From positions 1 to 59,546 of the forward strand of contig JAEDFM010000008.1 of assembly GCA_016292805.1 (NCBI GenBank): 59,546 nucleotides of DNA, in the 5' to 3' direction. Of the stretch, positions 1 to 8,700 are shown in pieces. How positions within the stretch are numbered: position 1 is the first letter of the stretch; every line of letters starts with the position of its first letter. A program made the position numbers and the translations under genes. The notes beneath the pieces are model-generated. The model saw only the letters and a list, made by a program, of their open reading frames with translations, did not search any database and was not told the origin of the DNA. Source of the DNA: Treponema sp. GTDB taxonomy: Bacteria; Spirochaetota; Spirochaetia; Treponematales; Treponemataceae.

Positions 1-4
1 TCAT
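1..4 (-). CDS. 5' end of a leftward gene leaving the window
   Basis: On the minus strand an ATG lies at 4-2, preceded five bases upstream by a full GGAGGT Shine-Dalgarno sequence (complement of 10-15). Only the start codon is inside the window, so nothing can be said of the product. It sits directly behind a palindromic operator at 17-44, so it may be a regulator or a regulated transporter component; that is inference. Confidence 0.5.
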
Positions 5-16
5 AATGCACCTCCA

Positions 17-44
17 TATAATGTACATTATAACGTACATTATA
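17..44. promoter_or_regulatory. 28-bp near-perfect palindrome, likely operator
   Basis: The left arm TATAATGTACATTA (17-30) and the right arm TAACGTACATTATA (31-44) are inverted repeats with one mismatch per arm. It lies immediately upstream of the Shine-Dalgarno sequence of the gene leaving the window and contains a TATAAT on the minus-strand side, so a bound protein would block the promoter. Inverted ATGT/ACAT arms recall PadR-type operators, but other dimeric regulators use similar sites. Confidence 0.6.
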
Positions 45-47
45 AAA

Positions 48-76
48 AAAGCAAGTGGCTTGAACACTTGCTTTTT
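48..76. terminator. Rho-independent terminator
   Basis: The stem AAAGCAAGTG (48-57) pairs with CACTTGCTTT (65-74) around a 7-base loop. A-rich flank on the left and T-rich flank on the right make it usable in either direction. For leftward transcription it would end the read-through from the gene remnant at 87-337. Confidence 0.65.
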
Positions 77-86
77 CTAGATTATT

Positions 87-337
87 TCAAATTCCATATG
101 TACCCTTTGCAAGAACATATTCCTCTTCTGTTTTTACATCTACAAGTAAAAGAGTTACTACAGATTGAATTTCACTCGATTCACAACCACCATAAAGTAT
201 CATATCTACATTTTCAATGTAACATACTGATAAAGTTTCTGTGTAGCTTCGTATTTACACATAGAATAAGACGACAAAGTAATTTTTCTGCTTGGTGTAA
301 AAACATCTGATAATTTATCCTCTGAAATAAATAAGCC
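87..337 (-). pseudogene. Frameshifted remnant of an unknown protein
   Basis: The minus strand reads as ordinary coding sequence in two successive frames. From 337 it is open for 43 codons (starting GLFISEDKLSDVFTPSRK, ending QKLYQYVTLKM) and then stops at TAG 208-206. From about 209 a second frame continues as NVDMILYGGCESSEIQSV and ends KGTYGI at the TGA at 89-87. Adding one A to the A4 run at 214-211 would join the two frames as VTLKNVDMILYGG. There is no good start codon, and a TGA (340-338) precedes the open stretch. I do not recognise the family. An 80-codon open frame on the plus strand here looks like an antisense shadow. It could be a decayed gene or a base-calling error in a homopolymer. 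Confidence 0.5.
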
Positions 338-340
338 TCA

Positions 341-377
341 AGTAAAATATATTTTATAGCAAAAAATATATTTTACT
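341..377. terminator. AT-rich hairpin after the ABC exporter operon
   Basis: Perfect 15-bp arms AGTAAAATATATTTT (341-355) and AAAATATATTTTACT (363-377) enclose a 7-base loop. It lies 14 bp past the stop codon of the ABC gene. It lacks a clean T-run on the leftward side, so it may be a weak terminator or an mRNA 3'-end stabiliser. Confidence 0.5.
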
Positions 378-391
378 CTAGCCTGTTTATT

Positions 392-2206
392 TTAGTTAGT
401 TACAGCAACGGCTTTAACTAAAGCTGCATAATTACCATCCAGCTTCATTAATTCATCATGATTTCCTCGTTCTACAATTTCACCATGATCAACAAAGAAG
501 ATTACATCAGAGTTTCTTATTGTGGATAATCGATGGGCAATAATAAAGCTGGTTCTGCCTTTAAGAAGTTCATCAATACCGTTTTGCAAAGCTTTTTCTG
601 TCTGTGTGTCAACAGAAGATGTAGCTTCATCCAAAATAAGAATTCTTGGATCAGAAAGCAATACACGGGCAAATGCTAAAAGCTGTTTTTGACCCTGTGA
701 AAGACCACCACCATTTGCTGTCAATTTTGTATTATAGCCATCTGGGAAAGCCATAATAAAATCGTGAGCCTGTACAGTTTTAGCTGCGGCAATACATTCT
801 TCATCGGTTGCTTCCAGACGACCATAACGAATGTTATCCATAATGGTTCCACTAAACAGGAAGGAATCCTGAAGCATTACACCAACTTGTTTACGAATTG
901 ATTTAATCTGCAAATCCTGCAAATCAATTCCATCAATCAGAATTTGACCATTATCTGGATTATAGAATCGGGTCAAAAGATTTACGATTGTAGTTTTACC
1001 GGCTCCTGTAGGACCAACAATAGCTACAGACATACCTGGTGTAATTGTAAAATTAACATCCTTTAAGATTGGATTTCCAGGTTCGTAACTAAAGTTTACA
1101 TGATTAAAGCATACATGACCACGAATTGGTGGAAGTTCTTTAGCACCAGGCTTATCAGTAATATCTTCAGGTTCATCAAGTAGTTCAAAAATGCGTTCAA
1201 CATAAGCACCGGTTGTAACCATCTGATTGTAGAAGTTTCCAAGATTCTGAATAGGCATCCAGAATCGCCAGATATAAGCGGCAAAAGCTACAAGAGTACC
1301 AACAGTTACACTGCCACCATAGCCATCACCAAGCCATGCAATACCTGTAACATAAACAAGAGCAACTCCCAAAGTTGAAAGATTATCAACTACAGGCCAA
1401 ATGATATTATTAATATTTACAGCGCGAATCCAAACCTTTTTACATTTATCGCAAAGTTCATTAAAGATTCTCTGATTAACCTTTTCTCTGGCAAAACTCT
1501 GTGTAATCTTCATACCATTCAAACTTTCACTTAGATAGGCTGTAAGATTTGAACGTTTATAACTTTCCTGTTTCCAGGCTTCATGCTGCTTTTTCTTCAT
1601 TGAAAAAAGAATGATGAATAAAACAGGCAATACTGCCATACAGACCAGTGTAAGGCGAACATCAATTGCCAGCATAAAGAAAACAATAACTACAAGTGTA
1701 AACAAATCTGAGATAAGCTGAATGATTCCGTTGGAAAGCAATTCAGAAAGAGAGTTTACATAATTTACAACACGAATAAGAATTTTCCCGTGTGGACGGG
1801 AATCAAAGTAAGTAAATGTAAGAGCCTGAAGCTTTGTAAATACTTCCTTACGGATATTTACAATAATTCTCTGTGCAACACGGGTCATAAGTTTTAGCTT
1901 TGCAGCAAGTAAAAAGCGAACTACTAAAGTTGAAACAAAAAGGAAAATTGAGATTTTAATTAAAAGACCGTATTTTTCCCAAACAGTTGCAGACACTGGT
2001 AAATTCATTGCATCTGGAATAGCTTTATCAATAGCCATTCTGATTAAATATGGACTTATAAGGCTGATTCCTGATGCCAGAAGCATTATAATGCAGGCAA
2101 AGGTCATATATGCCCAATATGGTTTTATCCACTTTAATAAACGAGGGATAATACTAAGATTAAGTTTCTGTTCAATTTCTTCGTCCTGATCAAACTTGTT
2201 TCTCAT
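392..2206 (-). CDS. ABC exporter half-transporter, catalytically complete subunit
   Basis: This 604-residue protein is a type IV ABC exporter half-transporter. A six-helix membrane domain covers about residues 30-330 and an ATPase domain follows. Walker A is GPTGAGKT near residue 395, the signature is LSQGQ near 502 (third residue changed from the usual LSGGQ), Walker B is LILDEATSS near 524 with the catalytic Glu, and the H-loop IIAHRLS is near 556. It follows a 571-residue partner gene, with only a G-tract between them. The partner has a degenerate Walker B but a canonical signature, so the two should form an asymmetric heterodimer like TM287/288. Family members export drugs, lipids or peptides; the substrate cannot be read from sequence. 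The ATG is preceded by an unusual G8 Shine-Dalgarno tract (2214-2221). Confidence 0.92.
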   Translation of the reverse strand: MRNKFDQDEEIEQKLNLSIIPRLLKWIKPYWAYMTFACIIMLLASGISLISPYLIRMAIDKAIPDAMNLPVSATVWEKYGLLIKISIFLFVSTLVVRFLLAAKLKLMTRVAQRIIVNIRKEVFTKLQALTFTYFDSRPHGKILIRVVNYVNSLSELLSNGIIQLISDLFTLVVIVFFMLAIDVRLTLVCMAVLPVLFIILFSMKKKQHEAWKQESYKRSNLTAYLSESLNGMKITQSFAREKVNQRIFNELCDKCKKVWIRAVNINNIIWPVVDNLSTLGVALVYVTGIAWLGDGYGGSVTVGTLVAFAAYIWRFWMPIQNLGNFYNQMVTTGAYVERIFELLDEPEDITDKPGAKELPPIRGHVCFNHVNFSYEPGNPILKDVNFTITPGMSVAIVGPTGAGKTTIVNLLTRFYNPDNGQILIDGIDLQDLQIKSIRKQVGVMLQDSFLFSGTIMDNIRYGRLEATDEECIAAAKTVQAHDFIMAFPDGYNTKLTANGGGLSQGQKQLLAFARVLLSDPRILILDEATSSVDTQTEKALQNGIDELLKGRTSFIIAHRLSTIRNSDVIFFVDHGEIVERGNHDELMKLDGNYAALVKAVAVTN

Positions 2207-2213
2207 TTTTTTA

Positions 2214-2221
2214 CCCCCCCC
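2214..2221 (-). promoter_or_regulatory. G8 tract acting as ribosome binding site
   Basis: Eight consecutive G residues (minus strand) begin in the TAG stop codon of the upstream ABC gene and end seven bases before the ATG of the downstream one. No other Shine-Dalgarno sequence is present. Homopolymeric G tracts slip during replication, so the spacing or strength of this site could vary. Confidence 0.7.
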
Positions 2222-3936
2222 TACTGTTGAACTTCCATTACCGAACGGTAATATTCATTAGATTTTAACAACTCTTTGTGTGTTCCCATTCCAGAAATCT
2301 GTCCATTTTCCAGAACAATAATTACATCGCAGTCCAGAAAAGATGAAACACGATGGGAAATAATAAAGCTGGTATGTCCCTGACTCTGCTTTTTAATTGA
2401 CGCCCTGATTTTCTGTTCAGTTTCAATATCTACAGCAGATGTTGTATCATCAAGAATCATAACTTTTGGATCTGAAAGGAAAAGTCTGGCAAGAGCAATT
2501 CTCTGCTTTTGTCCACCACTAAGTCCAACACCTCGTTCACCAACAACTGTATCGTAGCCATCTGTAAGATCACCAATAAAGTCCTTTACCCTTGCCAGTT
2601 CTGCAGCTTTTTCAACATCTTCCATTGTGGCATCCTGATTTCCAAAGGCAATGTTTCCTTCAACTGTATCACTGAACAAGAATGCTTCCTGCATTGTAAT
2701 ACCAACATTTTTACGAAGATACTGCATGTTGTAATCACGAACATCTTTACCATCAATAAGAACCTGCCCTTCTGTTGCATCATAGTAACGGCACATAAGG
2801 TTTGCAATTGTAGATTTACCGCTGCCTGTTGGGCCAAGAATACCAACTGTAGTACCAGGTTCAATTGTAAAGCTTACATTCTTTAATACAGGAACTTCGT
2901 CATTATAAGAGAAAGAAACATTTTTAAATTCAACCTTTCCCTTAATTTCTGACTTACAATCAGCTTCTGGTTTATTTTTAATTGAAGGCTTTATCTGCCA
3001 TAATTCAAAAAGGCGTTTGCCGCTGGCACCAAAGTTCTGGAAGTTATCTACAAGCATTCCAAACATATTGATTGGATTTGTAAATGCCCACATTAAACCG
3101 TTAAAAGTTACCAGCTGACCAATAGTCATTTCCTTATTAATTACAAGATAACCGCCAAACAGAATAAGGAAAACTGGCAGTATATTACAAAGAGTATCAA
3201 TCCAGGGAGTGTATTTAACACGAACATCAGCATTTTCTACAGAAACATTTCTAAAGTTTTCATTATCCACATCAAATTTACTGATTTCATAATCTTCCCG
3301 GACAAAAGCTTTTACAACTCTGTTACCTTCAATGTTTTCTCCGACACGAGTATTTAATACAGCAAACTGGTCACGGACTCTCATATGGGAAGGTCCAATC
3401 TGGCCTTTAAATTTATCTACAAGAATGATTACAAATGGAGCAATTGTTAAAAATGCTACTGTAAGTTTCCAGTTGATTGTACCAAGTGTAATAATTGAAA
3501 AAAGATAAATAAGTCCGTTTTCTACAGACTGGTACAAAACCCAGGCTACAAAATGACGAACTTTATCCAGGTCGGAAGTAAGCATTGTAATAACATTTCC
3601 ACCAGGAGCAGTATCATACCAGGCAAAATCCAGTGACTGGATATGCTCGTACAATTCTTCACGCATAGTTCTGATTACATTCTGTGAACAATGTTCAAAA
3701 ATAACCTGATAAGAATAACGAAGAATGGACTTTGTAATTGTACAAACAACCATTATGATTATAAGCTTGAACAAAAGATTCAAATCTCTATTTTCAACTT
3801 TAATGACTTTATCAACAATATTTCCTGTAATGATAGGATTAATAACATTCATTGCAGCTACAATTGCACTAAGAGTTAATCCAGTTGCCATCCAGAATCG
3901 GTATTTTTTTATATAACCCCATATCCATTTATACAT
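2221..3936 (-). CDS. ABC exporter half-transporter, degenerate-site subunit
   Basis: This 571-residue half-transporter has an N-terminal six-helix membrane domain (about 15-310) and a C-terminal ATPase domain. Walker A GPTGSGKS is near residue 370, the signature LSGGQ near 474, and Walker B reads VMILDDTTS near 497, with Asp in place of the catalytic Glu. The H-loop IISHRVS is present. In heterodimeric exporters such a subunit gives its normal signature to the active site formed with the partner's Walker motifs. The start codon is preceded by GGAGTG. It is first in the operon, divergent from an AraC-type regulator at 4066 that is the obvious candidate controller. Confidence 0.92.
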   Translation of the reverse strand: MYKWIWGYIKKYRFWMATGLTLSAIVAAMNVINPIITGNIVDKVIKVENRDLNLLFKLIIIMVVCTITKSILRYSYQVIFEHCSQNVIRTMREELYEHIQSLDFAWYDTAPGGNVITMLTSDLDKVRHFVAWVLYQSVENGLIYLFSIITLGTINWKLTVAFLTIAPFVIILVDKFKGQIGPSHMRVRDQFAVLNTRVGENIEGNRVVKAFVREDYEISKFDVDNENFRNVSVENADVRVKYTPWIDTLCNILPVFLILFGGYLVINKEMTIGQLVTFNGLMWAFTNPINMFGMLVDNFQNFGASGKRLFELWQIKPSIKNKPEADCKSEIKGKVEFKNVSFSYNDEVPVLKNVSFTIEPGTTVGILGPTGSGKSTIANLMCRYYDATEGQVLIDGKDVRDYNMQYLRKNVGITMQEAFLFSDTVEGNIAFGNQDATMEDVEKAAELARVKDFIGDLTDGYDTVVGERGVGLSGGQKQRIALARLFLSDPKVMILDDTTSAVDIETEQKIRASIKKQSQGHTSFIISHRVSSFLDCDVIIVLENGQISGMGTHKELLKSNEYYRSVMEVQQ

Positions 3937-4065
3937 AGATACACTCCATGAATTCTCTTATTTTTCTGATTTTACTCTAGCATTTCCACTTTATACATGA
4001 TATAAAAAAGTCAGATTGAAATTGTATAAATCTCTATTCGGAGAGAGGATATAGGGTTAATTATT

Positions 4066-4929
4066 ATGGATGAATTATTTGAATACAGCGATAGTTTAAA
4101 TTCACCTTTTGAAGCATTTTCTGGTGACTGGAAAATGGTAAAACCACACTGGCATTATTTTACAGAAATGGTTTATCTTGTTAAGGGAAAACTGTATGCC
4201 GAAGTAGATTCAAAGCAATTCACTCTTACTGCCGGAGACATGATTATTTTCCATCCCCGTCAAATTCATTCATTTGCAGACTATATGGAAAAAAATGAAG
4301 AAGAACTTTTATTCTATGTTATTAAGTTTGACGACATGATTCTTACTAACACTACTCCAGGTTCTCCAAAGCTGCCAAAACTTCTGGATAATATTAACCG
4401 TCAGAATGAAGCACTTAATCTTATTACTGCTGATGAACTTAAATATAATCCTGTAAAAATGTATTTTGAACACTGTCAGTGGGAAGTTGAACATAAAGAG
4501 TTTGGTTACGATATTAAAGTTGCATGTACAATCAGTTTAATCATTACTGAACTTATGAGAATCTGGATGCGCAGAGGATTTAAGTTCTCTACAAAAGCAA
4601 CATTTGACCAGTTCTCTTCTAAAGACTTCTCTGTTCTTGAATATATTGATCAGCATTCTGCAGAAAATATTAGTGTAGAAAAACTGGCTTCAAAATGCGG
4701 TATGTGTTATTCAAACTTTGCAAAACAGTTTAAAACCCAGTACGGCCGAACCTGTAAAGAATACATTGAATTTGTTCGCATTTGTAAAGCAGACACACTG
4801 CTTCTTTATACAGATAAAACCCTTGATTATATCAGTCAGGAAACTGGTTTTACAGATGCCAGTCATTTTATTCGTACTTATAAGAAGATAAAGGGCACCA
4901 CTCCTAAGCAAAGACGAGCCCAAAAATAA
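4066..4929 (+). CDS. AraC-family transcriptional regulator with cupin sensor domain
   Basis: The 287-residue protein has an N-terminal cupin-like sensor (about residues 20-95, with HWHYFTEMVYLVKGK and the later GDMIIFHPRQIHSF) and a C-terminal pair of helix-turn-helix motifs (about 190-285). The second HTH contains the family pattern ISQETGFTDASHFIRTYKK. Such proteins bind a small ligand in the cupin pocket and activate or repress nearby genes. It is divergent from the ABC exporter operon across about 130 bp and may control it; that is inference. An AGGG-type ribosome binding site precedes the ATG. It probably acts alone, since the next gene downstream is a tRNA with its own promoter. Confidence 0.9.
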   Translation: MDELFEYSDSLNSPFEAFSGDWKMVKPHWHYFTEMVYLVKGKLYAEVDSKQFTLTAGDMIIFHPRQIHSFADYMEKNEEELLFYVIKFDDMILTNTTPGSPKLPKLLDNINRQNEALNLITADELKYNPVKMYFEHCQWEVEHKEFGYDIKVACTISLIITELMRIWMRRGFKFSTKATFDQFSSKDFSVLEYIDQHSAENISVEKLASKCGMCYSNFAKQFKTQYGRTCKEYIEFVRICKADTLLLYTDKTLDYISQETGFTDASHFIRTYKKIKGTTPKQRRAQK

Positions 4930-4963
4930 TTAAAAAAAAAATTAAAAAATTATTAAAACTGTA

Positions 4964-4990
4964 TTGACACAAAATGCGGTTTCATATAAT
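4964..4990 (+). promoter_or_regulatory. Promoter of tRNA-Asp
   Basis: A perfect TTGACA (4964-4969) and a perfect TATAAT (4985-4990) are separated by 15 bp. The tRNA begins 15 bases further on. This is the clearest housekeeping-type promoter in the window. Confidence 0.8.
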
Positions 4991-5004
4991 ATAACAAACA
5001 TCAA

Positions 5005-5078
5005 GCGGGCGTAGCGAAGCTGGTTATCGCGCTGGCCTGTCACGTCGGAGATCGCGGGTTCGAGCCCCGCCGCTCGCG
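5005..5078 (+). tRNA. tRNA-Asp (GTC)
   Basis: The 74-nt cloverleaf is complete. The acceptor arm pairs GCGGGCG with CGCTCGC (one G-U) and is followed by discriminator G, as expected for tRNA-Asp. The D arm is GCGA/TCGC, the anticodon loop CTGTCAC gives anticodon GTC, and the T arm is GCGGG-TTCGAGC-CCCGC. CCA is not encoded: the next bases are CTT. It is a single-gene unit with its own promoter and terminator. Confidence 0.96.
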
Positions 5079-5083
5079 CTTGA

Positions 5084-5114
5084 AGCCTTCCTAAACAGGA
5101 AGGCTTTTTTTTTG
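5084..5114 (+). terminator. Terminator of tRNA-Asp
   Basis: The stem AGCCTTCCT (5084-5092) and AGGAAGGCT (5097-5105) encloses a 4-base loop and is followed by a long T-run. It starts six bases after the mature tRNA end. Confidence 0.9.
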
Positions 5115-5244
5115 CCTGAAAATCTTCTATTATTAAACTTTAATCATACAAATAAAAAGATTTTCTGTATAAACTTCTAATGCCGGAACAGGTTCTGAAT
5201 GACGGTACTAATTTCATAAGATTTTCCGATAATTTAAATATTAT

Positions 5245-5775
5245 ATGAAAAAACTTTTAATTCTATTTCTTACATGTTTTCTTCTCTTTCCTGCGTTTTC
5301 TGATAATTCAGACTTAATTAAACATAATCCCTGGGAACTGATGATTTACAGACCTCAGAATAATGGAGAGTTGAATACTGTCCGATGCTGGATTCGTATT
5401 ACAGACATGGAAGATAATGATGTTACTTATACTGCCGTAAAAGCAACCTATGAATGGGTAGATATTCCTGATGTTATTAATTATTACAAGAGCACTTATT
5501 ATTTAAGTGGCGGCATGAGTATGCATTTAAATATTAAACCAGGAAAATACAAAATAAGAGTATACACTCCCCCTGAAAAACAGAACTTTTTTCCTTGCGA
5601 AAATAAAGAGACCTGGGAAAGCAATGTTTTTTATTATGATACTGAAAATCCAACAAAAGTTATTTTTGTAACACCCACCTCCAATACAAATGGCTTCTAC
5701 AATGGAGGCTGGTGGATTGATTACAAAGCGCCAAAATATGTAAAAAAACGGGCTTTACCCCACATTACGGAATAA
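5245..5775 (+). CDS. Small secreted protein of unknown function
   Basis: The 176-residue product begins with a clear signal peptide (MKKLLILFLTCFLLFPAFS), with cleavage likely near residue 19-20. The mature part is rich in aromatic residues and beta-strand patterns (for example KYKIRVYTPP) and has only two cysteines after the signal. I recognise no family. There is no Shine-Dalgarno sequence; a TCCGATAA motif at 5225-5232, close to the sigma-28 -10 consensus, ends 12 bases before the ATG, so the transcript may be nearly leaderless and belong to the flagellar regulon. Its last 21 bases overlap the end of the convergent addA gene. It probably acts in the periplasm or at the outer membrane. Confidence 0.75.
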   Translation: MKKLLILFLTCFLLFPAFSDNSDLIKHNPWELMIYRPQNNGELNTVRCWIRITDMEDNDVTYTAVKATYEWVDIPDVINYYKSTYYLSGGMSMHLNIKPGKYKIRVYTPPEKQNFFPCENKETWESNVFYYDTENPTKVIFVTPTSNTNGFYNGGWWIDYKAPKYVKKRALPHITE

Positions 5776-8700
5776 ATTGTATCGTATGTAATACAAAATA
5801 CAATTTACTTTATCTTCTGGAACATTATAAAGATTACAAACAGCTTCCTTGTAGCAAAGCTGCTGTTCTTTATAAGTTTCTTCATTAATTACATGATCAG
5901 TTTTATAATCAATGATTGTAAAACTTCCATCTTCATTTTCTATATACAAATCTATAGAACCAGTAATAATGTTTCCATCTTTAAAAGTCTTAAAACCATG
6001 CTCGCTACGAACCTTTCGTCCAGCTTCCTTTGCAACCAGAATCTTTTTTCCCCATTCAGTATTCATAAAGCTGCTGCACACCTTTTTACACAATTCATCA
6101 ATAATCTGAATGTTTTTTTCATCCAGTTTTTTAAACATAGATCCACAATCATATTTAATCTGTTCTGCTTCTACCCCATTAATTGTTTCTTCCAGATAAA
6201 AATGAACAAGAGTTCCAAACTCTGCAAATCCAAAATTTGTGTCAGGCTTTTCAATAATCTTATCAATTTCAGGATAAAGATCCTTTAAGTCTGATTGCTG
6301 GGAAGCTAATACTGCAGACAGTTCCTGATTATATTCCAGTTCCAGAGAGCTTGGACTTATTCTGTTTGATTCCAAAACCGGAGTTGTAATTACAGGAACA
6401 GAATCCATCCATTTATCAGCTTCCTGAATTTTTTCTGCTCTAATACTATTTATATTTGCAGCTTCTGCAAAATCCTTATACACAGAAATTGGAGCAATCT
6501 CCAGTTTTTCTACATCAAAAGGTGCACCAGAAACATATTTTTTAGTCCAGTCCCCAACAACAAGATCCGGATAAAAATTTTCTACAATTGGATCAAAAAG
6601 ACTTTCTGTTTTTCCACTATGCTTACCCTCTTTAGTTACACCCCACTTTCCAATAATGAACAGTTCTTTAATTGCCCGAGTTGCAGCTACATAAATTACG
6701 CGACGTAATTCTGCAGTCTGCTTAGCCTCATTAACTTCTTTAATTTTTTTGAAAAAGAAGTTTGAAGCACCATCTGCAGGTTTAAAAGTAACGCCAAGAC
6801 CTTCATCAAAATAATAGTTATTCTCAGTTTCGTTTTTTCCCTTTGTAATACAACCAGTCACAAAAACATATTCAAACTGTAAGCCTTTACTTTTGTGAAT
6901 TGTCATTATCTGTACAGCACTGTCTCTTTCCAATGGATAAGTAACTTCTTTAGTATTAAGTTCTGTATCATCACTGGCAAAAGAAGATGATTCATTTTCT
7001 TTCTGAACCGATAATTCATCAATAAACCACGAAATACCATTTCCAGTTTCATCTGCTGTTCTTGCAATTTCAAAAAGCAAATCATACTGTTCTTCAAAGC
7101 TGTTTACATTAATATTAAGAATAGTTTCGTATCGGTAACCGCAGTCATACCACAAGGTGTTTAATGTCTCTGTAATTGGCTGGGACAAAACCTTTGTCTG
7201 CTGTGTATTAAAAAATTCCCTGGCCTTAACATAACGATCACCTTCCACAGAATCTTTTCCTAAAGCGGTGAGTATTTTTTCTTCTTCAAGAGGATTAAAT
7301 GCCTGGAAAGTATAATCTGAATCACGGAAATCTATACAGTTTGAAAGAATAGTTTCCAGATTCTGTTCTGTAAGTCCAACTAAAGGAGAACAAATAAAAG
7401 CACTATATGCGTTAATATCAGAAGGATAAACACAAAGCCGCAAGAAATTATAAATATCGTTTACAGGAGCATCTGCAAATAAATCTGATTGAGAATCCAG
7501 ATTATAAGGAATATTAAATCGTTCAAGCCATGGAGTAAGATATTTTCGTTTGGAACGGGATTTATCCAATATTGCAATTTTTGAATAAGGCACATTCTTT
7601 TGTATATGCAATTCATGAATCTGTTTTGCTATTGCATAAGGAATCTGGTTTTCTGATGATAAAACAAGATTTTTTTCTTCTGCAGTTTTAAAAGCTTCCC
7701 CCTCCACAAAATACTGTAAATGGGTTTTAACATTATGTTCGGTTAATTCTACTGCAGGCTGCTCTACATGATTTTTATCTACATATTTGGCAACAGCACT
7801 TAAAGGGTATAGAGCTTCAAAAGAATGTTCTGTTTTTTTAGGAAATACAGCCTCCAGTTCAGAGTCTTTGTAAGTACCATCTTCAATTTGATGTCCACCA
7901 AACATAATATTAAAGCTGGAAAGAAGTTCTGGTTCAGAACGATAGTTATAATACATTGGCTTAAAGGACTCAGAACCATTAATTGCAGCCAGGTCTGTTT
8001 TTAATTCATTGAATACAGAAACATCAGCGCCACGGAATTTGTAGATAGACTGTTTTTCATCTCCTACAAAGAACAGCTTATCTTTTACAATTCTTGATTT
8101 CAGAACCTGATGAAGAATATCTAGTGCATTTTCAGAATAAACAAAATCAGCCTCGCCCTCCATTTCAGAAAGTATAAAAAGAAGATCACGGTTTTTTCCG
8201 TTATTATCCTGAAACTCATCAATCATGATTTTGCTGAAGGCTTCTTTTTCCTGCTTGCGAATATCTTTCTGTTCTATAAGAATTCTTAGGGCAAGTTCTG
8301 TTACATCCGCAAACTCCAAAGCACCAGAAGTTCGTTTTAACTTATTAACTGATGAACAGAACTGATCCAGCAGAATACATAATTCTTTTGTATATGGATA
8401 GTCATTTATAAAACCAATAATACTGTTTATAACAGACAAAACATCTTCTTTAAAACTATTAACAATAGCTTTTAATTCTTTTCCGCCATTACATCTATCT
8501 GCAACCGAAAAATTACGCCACAAATCCAAATAACTATCTACAGTTTTTATATAATCCAGATAGTTTTTATCATTTTTATCAATAAATGATGTATCAGAAA
8601 TTTCATTAAATTCAGGAGCTTCAATCTCCAAAAGTTTTTCTAATTCCTGAAAGTTTTCTTTATATTTTGATGCCAAAATATAATCACCATTAATTGCATT

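Noticed and set aside
68..310. Open frame of 80 codons on the plus strand
   Set aside because: It runs antisense to minus-strand sequence with clear coding character in two frames, has no ribosome binding site and its product is unlike any protein I know.
3937..4065. Promoters for the divergent ABC and AraC genes
   Set aside because: TTGAAA and TATAAA-like hexamers occur but not at suitable spacing, so no promoter was assigned.
4930..4960. A/T-rich inverted repeat after the AraC gene as a terminator
   Set aside because: AATAATT/AATTATT arms are too weak and the sequence is simple A-rich, so chance pairing is likely.
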